Under the pieces are notes generated by a model, which did no database searches, was not told the DNA's origin, and worked only from the letters and a program-made list of their open reading frames with translations. From RGIG6353 sp045590615 (GTDB lineage Bacteria > Bacillota > Clostridia > Oscillospirales > SIG627), in assembly GCA_045590615.1 (NCBI GenBank), contig JAZNRH010000029.1:1-20719 (forward strand): DNA of 20,719 nt, read 5' to 3'. The first letter of the stretch is position 1. Every line of letters starts with the position of its first letter. The translations under genes and the position numbers were made by a program. Of this stretch, positions 1 through 8,500 are shown one piece after another.

Positions 1-582
1 TCTTAAATACCAAACATCCTTGGACTTCTGAACAACATCGCTGTGGCAGATGTCGCACTTACCGCCCTGAGAGTCCTCGTTTGAAAGAACAACCTTACAA
101 GACGGGCAGTAGTTAACAAGAGTCTTATCACGGAAAGCAAGTCCGTTTTCAAACATCTTGAGGAAAATCCACTGTGTCCATTTGTAGTATTTTTCATCGG
201 TTGTATCAATTACTCTTGAATAGTCAAATGAAAAACCGACTCTCTTCAACTGCTGAGTGAACTTAACGATATTGTCGTCTGTAACTTTACGGGGATGAAT
301 TCCCGTCTTGATTGCATAGTTTTCGGTGGGGAGACCAAAGGCATCGAAGCCGATGGGGAAGAGTACGTTGTAGCCTTCCATTCTTCTCTTTCTCGAAATT
401 ACCTCAAGTCCTGAATAAGCCTTGATGTGTCCAACGTGCATGCCTGCACCACTTGGATAGGGGAATTCTACGAGTCCATAGAATTTCTTTTTTGTTTTGT
501 CTGAGTCGCTGGCTGAAAAGATTTTTTCGTCTTCCCATCTTTTTTGCCATTTTTGCTCAACTTGCTTAAAATCGTATGCCAT
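1..582 (-). CDS. leuS: Leucyl-tRNA synthetase, N-terminal part (runs off left edge)
   Basis: Class Ia synthetase that charges tRNA-Leu with leucine in the cytoplasm. Only the first 194 codons are in the window, and the frame is open through base 1. The class I HIGH-type signature is HVGH at residues 49-52, within a PYPSGAGMHVGH context typical of LeuRS. FGLPTENYA around residues 85-93 is also characteristic of the family. Cys159, Cys162, Cys176 and Cys179 form a CxxC...CxxC zinc-ribbon pattern like the ZN1 insertion of bacterial LeuRS. The KMSKS loop, editing domain and anticodon-binding domain lie outside the window. The ATG is preceded by AAGGAT five bases or so upstream. It follows rsfS by 15 bases on the same strand, so it is probably read as the distal gene of the rsfS operon. 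No T-box leader is visible directly upstream. Confidence 0.96.
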   Translation of the reverse strand, partial: MAYDFKQVEQKWQKRWEDEKIFSASDSDKTKKKFYGLVEFPYPSGAGMHVGHIKAYSGLEVISRKRRMEGYNVLFPIGFDAFGLPTENYAIKTGIHPRKVTDDNIVKFTQQLKRVGFSFDYSRVIDTTDEKYYKWTQWIFLKMFENGLAFRDKTLVNYCPSCKVVLSNEDSQGGKCDICHSDVVQKSKDVWYLR

Positions 583-597
583 TTATCCTTACCTCGT

Positions 598-960
598 TTA
601 TGATAATATTGCGTTTATATCTATATCCTCAGCATCTGCCCAAAGCTTTTCAAGATTGAATTTTGTTCTGGCATCTCTGCTGAATATATGCACGATTACG
701 CTGTCATAGTCGATGACAATCCAATCTGCACCACCCCTGCCTTCACGTCTGGTCGACGGGAAGCCTGCTTCTCCGAGCTTGAATTCAAGCTCGTCTGCAA
801 GTGCGTTTACCTGAGTGTTGTTGCTTCCACAGGCTATTACGAAATAGTCGGCAATAACCGTCTGGTTTCCAACGTCAAGTAATTTTATATTAAATGCTTT
901 TTTGTCGTCAAGTACCTTTATAGCCTTGTCGGCAAGTTCTTTTGCTATTATCTTATCCAT
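598..960 (-). CDS. rsfS: Ribosome silencing factor RsfS
   Basis: 120-residue RsfS/Iojap-family protein. The family binds ribosomal protein uL14 on the 50S subunit and blocks joining with 30S when nutrients are scarce. The whole protein is one RsfS domain. Diagnostic stretches are DYFVIACGSN (about residues 38-47), a GFPSTRREGRGGADWIVID segment around 67-85, and the closing IVHIFSRDARTKFNLEKLW segment. Length is normal for the family. Its start overlaps the end of the upstream LCP gene by 8 bases, and leuS follows after 15 bases, which suggests translational coupling. The LCP-rsfS-leuS order after nadD/yqeK is a familiar Firmicutes arrangement and supports the call. Confidence 0.96.
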   Translation of the reverse strand: MDKIIAKELADKAIKVLDDKKAFNIKLLDVGNQTVIADYFVIACGSNNTQVNALADELEFKLGEAGFPSTRREGRGGADWIVIDYDSVIVHIFSRDARTKFNLEKLWADAEDIDINAILS

Positions 961-2584
961 TCAATTCATCTCCCTCTATGTACTCTGTTTCGGGCTCACC
1001 TTCAACAATGGGCTCACCTTCAACCGTAGGCTCACCCTCAACAATGGGCTCACCTTCAACGGTGGGTTCACCCTCAACGGTGGGCTCACCTTCAACCGTA
1101 GGCTCACCCTCAACGGTAGGCTCACCCTCAACGGTGGGCTCACCCTCAATGGTAGGCTCACCCTCAACAGTGGGCTCACCCTCAACGGTAGGCTCATCCT
1201 CAACAGTAGGCTCACCCTCAATGGTAGGCTCACCCTCAACAGTGGGCTCACCCTCAATGGTAGGCTCCCCTTCAATGGTTGGTGCTTCGGGCTTTGGTTT
1301 TGATGAGCCTCCGGCAACTATAATTTGTGGTGGCTTGTCCTCAAGCTCGCTGGCTGTTGAGCCCTCGCTGCTACCCTTGACGTAGGCAGAGCGATATTGC
1401 TCTGAAAGTGTTACGTCACTTGGTGTAACCTCGCGATTATAAAGGTTGAACGCCTTGTTTATAATTTCGAGGTTCTCTTCCATATAGAGCGAATAGAGTG
1501 ATGCTCCACCCGACGAGATGTAGCCTTCGCCCTGAGCAGTATAGAAGGTTATGTTGTCGGCTGACAGCATACCGAAATCTATCTTTTTAACAAATCCGAC
1601 AAGGTCGGACAGAGTCATTCCCGTAGTGGAATATTTTATCAAATCGGTTGCGACGTCGGTCAGGCTGTCGAGCGAATACCATTCGGGTGAAAGCAGCTTG
1701 CTCACAAGCGCCGAAAGAAAGATTTTCTGTGCCGAAACACGACCGAGGTCTCCGAGAACGTAGGTGTTTCTGAATCTGACGAACTGCTCTGCCTGTGCTC
1801 CGTTGAGAGTCTGCACACCTTTGTAAAGGTCTATGTGCAAATTCTGCTCGTTGTCGTCATACTTCATTCTGAAGGGTACGTCAACCTCAACGCCACCGAT
1901 AGAGTCAATTATTTTTACAAATCCGTTAAGGTCAACCATGAAGTAGTTATCAATGGTTATACCAAAGGTTCTTTCAAGACAGCCCTCAAGGTATTTCAAA
2001 GCTTCGTGAGAAGCTTCGTTTGCAGACATTTTTCTTGCGTTCTGCATATATGAGAAGGCGTATATTGCGTTTATTCTCTTGCTTGTGTTTTTGTTAATCG
2101 GGTCGTCAACGTAGGTGTCTCGGGGAACCTGAAGAATATTAATTTTCTGGGTTGCCGAGTTGAAATTAACAATCATTATAACGTCGGTATTAGCACCCAC
2201 TCTATCCTTGCCCACAACCATAATATTGTAGGAATTGGTGTTTCTCACAACGTCATCGGGACTCAACTCTCCTATGAAAAGTCCTTTTCCGAAGAAGTCC
2301 TGCAGCGTGTAAATAGTAGCCGGAGTTTTATCTCGGTCAAGTCTTGATGCGTTGGTAAAATTGTACGCCCTTGAGTTAGTGAAGCTCAACATAAAGTCGG
2401 ATTCAAAGGGGTTGTTTTCTGTGTCTATATTGGGCGACATTATCAGATATGCAAGGGAAAGCGCAACGATTATCGCGGCTATTGCAATCAGAACAGTCCA
2501 TAATACTTTTCTTTTCTTTTTGGGCTTTTCTTTTACAATGTCGCGACGCGCCTTCATTCTTTTAGGCTCGTTCGTTTTTTTCAT
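953..2584 (-). CDS. LytR-CpsA-Psr (LCP) family cell-wall ligase with acidic repeat tail
   Basis: 543-residue membrane-anchored LCP protein. The family transfers undecaprenyl-linked anionic polymers (teichoic acid or capsule) onto peptidoglycan outside the membrane. A basic cytoplasmic N-terminus (residues 1-27) precedes one membrane segment (about 28-49), consistent with an N-in, C-out topology. The LCP catalytic domain follows (about 118-300), with NIMVVGKDR at 120-128, Asp134, the VPRDTYVD strand holding Arg155-Asp156, and the QFVRFR motif at 267-272 followed by Arg282, as expected for pyrophosphate and Mg binding. Residues 435-530 are 16 tandem copies of a six-residue acidic, Pro-containing unit (consensus PTVEGE). 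The repeat is followed by 13 acidic residues and no sorting signal. The gene overlaps nadD/yqeK by 23 bases and rsfS by 8 bases. The repeat tail is unusual for the family. Which polymer is ligated cannot be told from sequence. Confidence 0.93.
   Translation of the reverse strand: MKKTNEPKRMKARRDIVKEKPKKKRKVLWTVLIAIAAIIVALSLAYLIMSPNIDTENNPFESDFMLSFTNSRAYNFTNASRLDRDKTPATIYTLQDFFGKGLFIGELSPDDVVRNTNSYNIMVVGKDRVGANTDVIMIVNFNSATQKINILQVPRDTYVDDPINKNTSKRINAIYAFSYMQNARKMSANEASHEALKYLEGCLERTFGITIDNYFMVDLNGFVKIIDSIGGVEVDVPFRMKYDDNEQNLHIDLYKGVQTLNGAQAEQFVRFRNTYVLGDLGRVSAQKIFLSALVSKLLSPEWYSLDSLTDVATDLIKYSTTGMTLSDLVGFVKKIDFGMLSADNITFYTAQGEGYISSGGASLYSLYMEENLEIINKAFNLYNREVTPSDVTLSEQYRSAYVKGSSEGSTASELEDKPPQIIVAGGSSKPKPEAPTIEGEPTIEGEPTVEGEPTIEGEPTVEDEPTVEGEPTVEGEPTIEGEPTVEGEPTVEGEPTVEGEPTVEGEPTVEGEPIVEGEPTVEGEPIVEGEPETEYIEGDELNG
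995..1282 (-). repeat. 16 x 18-bp in-frame minisatellite in the LCP gene
   Basis: Sixteen contiguous 18-bp units encode P-[T/I]-[V/I]-E-[G/D]-E at residues 435-530 of the LCP protein. Units differ mostly at synonymous or V/I positions. Ten read PTVEGE or its single Asp variant, four read PTIEGE and two read PIVEGE. The unit length is a multiple of three, so gain or loss of copies would change tail length without breaking the frame. There are no spacers between units. The repeat opens long spurious frames on the opposite strand. Confidence 0.97.
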
Positions 2585-3776
2585 TTTGCTCCTTTTCGCG
2601 CTTGTAGTATTCCAAAGCGCTCAATGTTCGTGGGTGAATAAACTGTTGCTTCTCACTAAGGTGCATCACCGTGCTGTCAAGGACTCTTATAAGAGAGTCT
2701 TTTAGTGCCGACAGCTTTTCGGGATAGCCGTTGGCTGAATTCAAGGCGTCGTGCAAGCGTCTGCGCTCGTTCTGGCAGGCAGTATGCTCGCGCGTTTTTT
2801 CTGTGTAGTCGGCGAGGAAAATAATCATTTCAAGTAGTGACATATTCTCCTTGCCCGTCGTGTGAGACTCGATGAGAGAATAACAGCTTTCTCCCATAAG
2901 CTTTGCGTAGCCTGCGCCCGTCTTGGCGTGCAGGGTCTGTGGAGAGCGCAGGTCATTTTCGTCGAGCGTACCCTTGGCAAAGGCGATATGCTCGTCAACG
3001 CTCCACGGCTTTGTTATATCGTGGAGAAGCGCTGCTCTCGAAAGCTCGTTTTCAAAGTCGGGGCAGAGGTGGGAGGCAAGGTAAACCGCTTCCTCTTCAA
3101 CTGCAAGCGTGTGGCTGAGTCTCTTTGGTGGAAGAGCTTTTTCAATGAGCTTTAACAGCTCGTCACGGCTCTTCCTTTTTTTGTAAAGGTTGTTTTCCTT
3201 TATATATTCAAGCACTCGTCTGTCAATCAGCTCCGAGTCCTTTCCACCTTCAATAAGCCGTCGTATTTCGGTTGACGAGACCTCGATGCAGGGGGCGTTG
3301 ATTACTACGATTTTTGCCGAGTAATCCCTTTCAAAAATAGCCTTGAACTGCTCGATTGCATTGCTATCTCCGTCTCTTTTCATTACGGCGATTGTCACAT
3401 TACCGAAAATCCATTCTGCCGAATACCATTGATGCAGGGTGGCGAACATATCCGTTCCCACCAGCAGATAATAATCTGCATCACGTCTTTTTTTTAGCTC
3501 TTGAAGAGTGTTTTTCGTATAGCTCTTTTCTCCCGTCCTTTCAAAAAGCTCCTTTTCAATTTCTGAAACTACAGCCTTGTCTCCAATGGCAATTCTGAGC
3601 ATTTCCACTCTGTCCTGAAAGCTTGCCCATAGTTCAGGCATTTTTTTGTGAGGGGGGAGATATGACGGAATTACAATCGCTTCGTCAAGCTCGAGGGCGT
3701 GTATGAATTCGTTGAGCGCCCTGACATGCCCGTTGTGAACGGGATTGAAGCTTCCACCGTAAATTCCTATTTTCAT
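2562..3776 (-). CDS. nadD: Fused nicotinate-nucleotide adenylyltransferase / YqeK HD hydrolase
   Basis: 404-residue protein joining two enzymes that are usually separate neighbours. Residues 1-195 are NadD, which adenylates nicotinate mononucleotide to deamido-NAD in NAD synthesis. They carry GSFNPVHNGH at 8-17 (the nucleotidyltransferase GxFxPxHxGH motif) and SSTEIRRLI at 167-175 (the ISSTxIR motif). Residues about 205-404 are a YqeK-type HD domain; the family symmetrically hydrolyses diadenosine tetraphosphate to ADP. Visible metal ligands are His222, His252-Asp253, His283, His305 and Asp323 (in FLADYTEKTRE). Both halves keep their key residues, so both are probably active. There is no stop or frameshift between them. 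The start overlaps yhbY in an ATGA, and the 3' end overlaps the LCP gene by 23 bases. nadD and yqeK are adjacent in many Firmicutes, so the fusion is a natural derivative. Confidence 0.95.
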   Translation of the reverse strand: MKIGIYGGSFNPVHNGHVRALNEFIHALELDEAIVIPSYLPPHKKMPELWASFQDRVEMLRIAIGDKAVVSEIEKELFERTGEKSYTKNTLQELKKRRDADYYLLVGTDMFATLHQWYSAEWIFGNVTIAVMKRDGDSNAIEQFKAIFERDYSAKIVVINAPCIEVSSTEIRRLIEGGKDSELIDRRVLEYIKENNLYKKRKSRDELLKLIEKALPPKRLSHTLAVEEEAVYLASHLCPDFENELSRAALLHDITKPWSVDEHIAFAKGTLDENDLRSPQTLHAKTGAGYAKLMGESCYSLIESHTTGKENMSLLEMIIFLADYTEKTREHTACQNERRRLHDALNSANGYPEKLSALKDSLIRVLDSTVMHLSEKQQFIHPRTLSALEYYKREKEQNEKNERA

Positions 3777-4063
3777 TTTGGCAACTCGATTTTTTTATTC
3801 TTCTTGCTTTGACGGTAGAGCACGAATTTCGTGCCTATAACCTGCACTACCTCTGCTCCAACTGCCTCGGCAAGTGTGGTAGCTGCAACTGCAGGACCGT
3901 CAAAATAGGTTTCAAGCGCCTTGATTTTTATGATTTCTCTTGCTTCAAGCGCTGTATCTACTTGCTTTATAAAGTTTTCCTCAATTCCACCCTTTCCAAC
4001 CTGGAAAATAGTGTCAATATTTGAGGCTATTGATTTCAGATAAGCTCTTTGTTTACTCGTCAT
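3773..4063 (-). CDS. yhbY: YhbY-family CRM-domain RNA-binding protein
   Basis: 96-residue protein consisting of one CRM (YhbY) domain, a small RNA-binding fold that associates with pre-50S ribosomal subunits. The start MTSKQRAYLKSIA resembles the family's opening helix (typically LTxKQRxxLRxxA). The loop VGKGGI at about residues 22-27 contains the expected GxxG RNA-contact motif. The C-terminal VVQVIGTKFVLYRQS strand matches the family's final strand (IGxxxVLYR). It overlaps nadD/yqeK by 4 bases and rdgB by 4 bases, so the three are almost certainly cotranscribed and coupled. A position next to nadD is standard in Firmicutes. The exact role in ribosome assembly is inferred from the family. 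Confidence 0.95.
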   Translation of the reverse strand: MTSKQRAYLKSIASNIDTIFQVGKGGIEENFIKQVDTALEAREIIKIKALETYFDGPAVAATTLAEAVGAEVVQVIGTKFVLYRQSKKNKKIELPK

Positions 4064-4668
4064 TTTGAATACCTTTTATTTAATATTTCGGCAAGAGCTT
4101 CAAAGGCTCTGGCGCGATGGCTGATTTTATTTTTTTCACTTGCAGGGAGTACTCCAAAACAGCATTTTGCCTCTGTGCAATAGAACAACGGGTCGTAGCC
4201 GAAGCCACCCTCGCCCTGCCTCTCGTGGAGTATTTCGCCCTCAACCTCACCTCTGAGGGTGAAGGAGTCCTTTTTGTCTATAAAGCCTACGCAGGCAACG
4301 AAGCGTGCGCTACGGTCTTTTTTACCCTCAAGATTTTTGAGCAGTAAATTGTTGTTGTCCTCGTCGTTGGCATCCTTGCCGTCGGTTGAAGCATAGCGTG
4401 CCGAATAAATACCGGGCGCACCGTCAAGCGCGTCTACTACAAGCCCCGAATCGTCGGCAAAGCTGGGAAGTCCCGATTTTTCAAAGGCTGCTCTTGCCTT
4501 AATCAAGGCGTTTTCCTCGAAGGTGTCACCGTCTTCAACGATTTCACCCACGTAGCCGATGTCGTCAAGAGTGAGCACCTTGAATTCAAAGGTCAGGTGT
4601 CTTGAAAGAATGTCTGCTATTTCCTTTGCCTTGTGGGCGTTTCTTGATGCGAATACAAATTCCGTCAT
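4060..4668 (-). CDS. rdgB: XTP/dITP diphosphatase (RdgB/HAM1 family)
   Basis: 202-residue house-cleaning nucleotide diphosphatase that hydrolyses XTP, ITP and dITP to monophosphates and pyrophosphate, keeping deaminated purines out of DNA and RNA. The N-terminal FASRNAHKAKEI is the family's substrate-binding (S/T)xNxxKxxE motif. The FADDSGLVVDALDGAPG region holds the catalytic Asp73. GFGYDPLF and KNKISHRARA near the C-terminus are the purine-recognition and closing motifs. Length is typical. The gene starts two bases after the ftsY stop codon and overlaps yhbY by four bases. Nothing is missing from the active site. Confidence 0.96.
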   Translation of the reverse strand: MTEFVFASRNAHKAKEIADILSRHLTFEFKVLTLDDIGYVGEIVEDGDTFEENALIKARAAFEKSGLPSFADDSGLVVDALDGAPGIYSARYASTDGKDANDEDNNNLLLKNLEGKKDRSARFVACVGFIDKKDSFTLRGEVEGEILHERQGEGGFGYDPLFYCTEAKCCFGVLPASEKNKISHRARAFEALAEILNKRYSK

Positions 4669-4670
4669 AA

Positions 4671-5582
4671 TTATTCCTCAAACAATGCCTTTACAAAATC
4701 GTTTGGCTCAAAGGGTCTGAGGTCGTCCTGACCTTCTCCCACTCCAATGAATTTTACGGGTATTCCAAGCTCATTTTTTACCGAGAATACTATACCACCC
4801 TTGGCTGTGCCGTCAAGCTTGGTGAGTACGAGTCCCGTAATGCCTGCCGAGTTCTTGAACTCCTTAGCCTGATTTACGGCATTCTGACCGGTTGTGGCAT
4901 CGAGCACTAAAAGAGTTTCCCTTGAAGCGTTCGGAAGCTCTCTTGAGATTACCCTGTCGATTTTATTAAGCTCGTCCATTAAGTTCTTTTTGTTGTGAAG
5001 TCTGCCTGCAGTATCAACGATGAGCACGTCGGCATTCTTCTTTTTAGCTGCCCCGATTGCATCGTACACCACTGCAGCAGGGTCAGAGCCCTCCGACTGA
5101 CGCACCATATCCACTCCTACTCTTTCAGCCCATACGCCGAGCTGGTCGATGGCTGCTGCACGGAAGGTGTCTGCCGCGGCAAGCACTATACTCTTGCCCT
5201 CGGACTTGAGGTAGGATGCGATTTTTGCAATAGAGGTGGTTTTGCCTACTCCGTTTACTCCGATAACGAGAATTACAGAAGGCTTGGTGTCAAGCTTCAG
5301 GGGAGTGGCGCCGCTTTCAAGCTTGTTTGAAAGGATTTCAATGAGGGCGTTTTTGGCCGCTTCGCCCTCCTTGATTTTTTCTTCTTTTATTCTCTCTTTC
5401 AGCTCGTCGATTATTTCGCAGGAGAGATTGACTCCGATGTCGGCAAGTATGAGGGTCTCCTCAAGCTCGTCAAAAAAGTCGTCGTCAAAGCTTGAAAGTG
5501 TAGAAAAAAGATTGCTCACCTGATTGACAAGAGCTGTCTTTGTTTTGGCTAAACCGTTTTTAAGCTTTTCAAAAAATCCCAT
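4671..5582 (-). CDS. ftsY: Signal recognition particle receptor FtsY
   Basis: 303-residue SRP-type GTPase that docks the SRP-ribosome complex at the membrane for cotranslational insertion. Residues about 1-85 form the N helical bundle, followed by the NG GTPase domain. The P-loop GVNGVGKT is at 108-115, DTFRAAAIDQL at about 138-148, DTAGRLHN at 190-197, and the guanine-specificity TKLDG at 254-258, followed by TAKGG. The C-terminal GVGEGQDDLRPF segment is typical of FtsY. The acidic A domain found in E. coli is essentially absent, as is usual in Firmicutes; membrane contact is probably through the amphipathic N-terminus (MGFFEKLKNGLAKTK). The start codon shares one base with the smc stop (TAATG), so the two genes are likely translationally coupled. 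Confidence 0.97.
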   Translation of the reverse strand: MGFFEKLKNGLAKTKTALVNQVSNLFSTLSSFDDDFFDELEETLILADIGVNLSCEIIDELKERIKEEKIKEGEAAKNALIEILSNKLESGATPLKLDTKPSVILVIGVNGVGKTTSIAKIASYLKSEGKSIVLAAADTFRAAAIDQLGVWAERVGVDMVRQSEGSDPAAVVYDAIGAAKKKNADVLIVDTAGRLHNKKNLMDELNKIDRVISRELPNASRETLLVLDATTGQNAVNQAKEFKNSAGITGLVLTKLDGTAKGGIVFSVKNELGIPVKFIGVGEGQDDLRPFEPNDFVKALFEE

Positions 5583-8500
5583 TAATTGATTTCTCCTTGG
5601 TATTCGTCGAGTGTTACTCTGATGTAGTCGGATACGCCCTTTTCCTGCATCGTGATGCCGTAAAGCATATCAGCCGATTCCATCGTACCTCGACGGTGAG
5701 TGATTACGATAAACTGTGTTGATATTGAATAGCGCTTGAGATATTCTCCAAAGCGATTTACGTTTGCTTCGTCGAGTGCTGCCTCTATTTCGTCGAATAT
5801 GCAGAAGGGAGATGGAGATACCTTGAGAATTGCAAGATAGAGCGCAATCGCAACGATACTCTGTTCGCCACCCGACAGGAGTGACAGACTCTTGATGATT
5901 TTTCCCGGAGGCTGTACGTTGATGTCGATGGTACATTCAAGTACGTCGTCGCCACTTATTATGATTTCTGCCGTTCCTCCACCGAAAAGCTCGGTAAAGG
6001 TCTCGCTGAACGCCTTTTGAATCTTAACCAGCGCCTTTGAGAAGGTGTCTCTCATTGTATTTTCAAGATTTACAATCAGCTTTTCAAGAGACCTCTTTGC
6101 AGACTCGGTGTCGTCAAATTGCGTCTTGAGGAAGTCGTAACGCTCCTTGGTCTCCTTATACTCTTCAATCGAGTCGAGGTTGACCGAGCCGAGCTTCTTC
6201 ATTTCGTTGCGAAGGAAGGAGAGTCTTTCTTCCTTTTCTTCCTTCGAAAGCGTTTGATTGGCTCTCGTGCTCGACGCAAATACTACTGCTGTGTCAAAGT
6301 CCATTTCGTAATCCTCGGCAAGTCTTGTGAGGATAGCGTTTTTTTCCTTGGCGAGCTCTTCGCTTCTTGCAGTGAACTGCGTATGGAGTCTGAATGCCTT
6401 TTCTTTTTCCTCGGTGAGCTGTTTTTGCGTAACTCTGAGCGACATTGACGACGCCTCAAGCTTTGCTGCTTCGTCGGAATGCATTTTTATTTCAACGTCC
6501 TTTTCACCGATTTTTCCTTCAAGCTCTATTCTTTCAAGCTTGGTGTCGGCTATGAGGCTCTTTGCTCTGTCACGACGGGCAAATTGCTCCTTGATTTTCT
6601 CCTTGCCTTCGGCAATGGTGTTTTCAAGTCCGATTTTTGAGAGCTCGAGTGAGTTGATTTTCTCCTTTGATGATGCGAGCGTTATTTCTGCTTCGCTCTT
6701 TGAGGCACTTATTTCGGTTGCCTCTTCCATAAGAGTGAGAATTTCACTCTTGATGCTCTCGACGTTTTTTTCTGCTCTTTCAAGAGCCGTTCTTGCTTCT
6801 TCAACCAGAGCCTCGAGCTTCTTGCCCTTTTCTATGATTGATACGAGGTTGCCACTCGTAACCTCTGAGGTTTCGAGTACCTTTTCGTATTCGAGAGTGA
6901 TTTCGTCAAGTCTTGTGCCAAGGGCTTCAAGACGTTCGTCTATTACGTCCTCCTGACGTTCAAGCTCGTCCTCACGCTTCTCGAGAAGCTCCACCTCACG
7001 CTCAAGCTCGAGGAAGGAATTTTCAATCTCGGTCTTTGCGCTTTCGAGCTTGTTAATCTCGGCTGTGTGGAGCGAAATCGTCTTTTCGATTTCCTTGCCC
7101 TCGTTTTCAAGCTTTTCTATATCTGCACGACGGGTGAGAATGTTGCTGTTCTTGAGGCTCTGACCACCCGTGAACGAGCCTCCTGCGTTGATGAGCTGAC
7201 CGTCAAGAGTGACTATTCTCACCTTGAAGTTAAGCTTTCGTGCAATGTCGTTTGCCGACTCAATGTCGGTTGCAACGACGGTTCTGCCAAGCAGATTTTT
7301 TACAATACCGATATACTTTTCATCACATCTGATAAGCTTTGATGCAAGAGATATAAAGCCCTTCATATTGGTAACCGACGAAACGTCGCTCTCGCTGCCG
7401 GAGACGGTTGTCAGTGGCAAAAACGTAGCTCGTCCCTGATTGGTACGCTTGAGATACTGAATGGCTTCCTTGGCTGATTTTTCGTCCTCAACGACGATAT
7501 TCTGCATAGCTGCACCAAGGCAGGTTTCGATAGCCGTAATATACTCGTCGTCGGTCAGAATGAGCTTTGATACGGGTCCGTAAATGCCCGAAAGATTTGA
7601 GGTAACTACAGCCTTTACACTACCCGAAAAGCCTTCGAGCAGCTTGTCCATACGAATGAGGGTCTCACGGCGCTGATTTATTTCCATCAGCTTGAGGCGA
7701 GCTTTTTGCTTGAGCTCGGAAATTTCCTCAGCCTCACCCTCAAGTCTTTCTATATCAGCCTTGCCCTTGTCAAGAGTGACACTCTTTTTAGCAAGCTCCT
7801 CGCATACCTCATCGAGTTCCTTTTCTATTCTCTTCTTTTCAGCTTCTGCATTGTTTTTTGCTGTCTCGGCGTTCTTTTTCTGTTCACCGATTGCATCGAG
7901 TCGCTCACGCCTTATAAGGTTGTAGCTTTCGCCCTCCTTTTGCATAAGGTCGTTTTCGCTCTTTTCGGCTTGCAGCTTTTCAAGAGCAAGTCTCTTTTCT
8001 TCAACGGCGTCGCTTGCAGGATTCAGCTCCTCGCGTTTTTGAGTGGCAAGCAGGTGCTTTGCATCAATCTCTTTGCCGAATTCCTCAATTTTGGAAATGA
8101 GAGTGAGCGTTTCATTCTCAAGCGCTTCTCGCTGAAGCTTTATTGCTTCAATAGCAGTAAGAGAGGCAGCCTCGGCTTCCTCTGTTTCTTTTACGCTCTC
8201 TTCAAAGTGAGAGATATCGTTTTCATAGATTGAGAGGGTTGACTGAATTTCCGACAGCTTCGCCATAAGCTCGTCTCTCTCGCGACGAGAGGTCTCCTCG
8301 GACAGCTTCTCTCTTTGCACGCGAAGATAGTTTTCCTCGACCTCACGGTCAATAGAATTGAGCTTTTCCTCTGTGGCAACGAGTCTTGCATTCTCTTCGT
8401 CAGCCGTCTTATCAACCGTAGCCTTTTCTTTGTCAATAGCCGTAATTCTTTCTGCGAAGCTCGATATTTCAAGCTCGGTGCGTTCGTTTTTGAGAACCAC

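Noticed and set aside
583..597. T-box or leucine-responsive leader before leuS
   Set aside because: Only 15 bases separate rsfS from leuS, so there is no room for a leader RNA.
995..1282. Possible CRISPR array
   Set aside because: The 18-bp units are contiguous with no unique spacers and encode an in-frame peptide repeat.
902..1385. Long repetitive open frames on the plus strand across the LCP repeat
   Set aside because: They exist only because the 18-bp repeat has no stops in several frames. They are antisense to a clear LCP gene and have no ribosome binding site.
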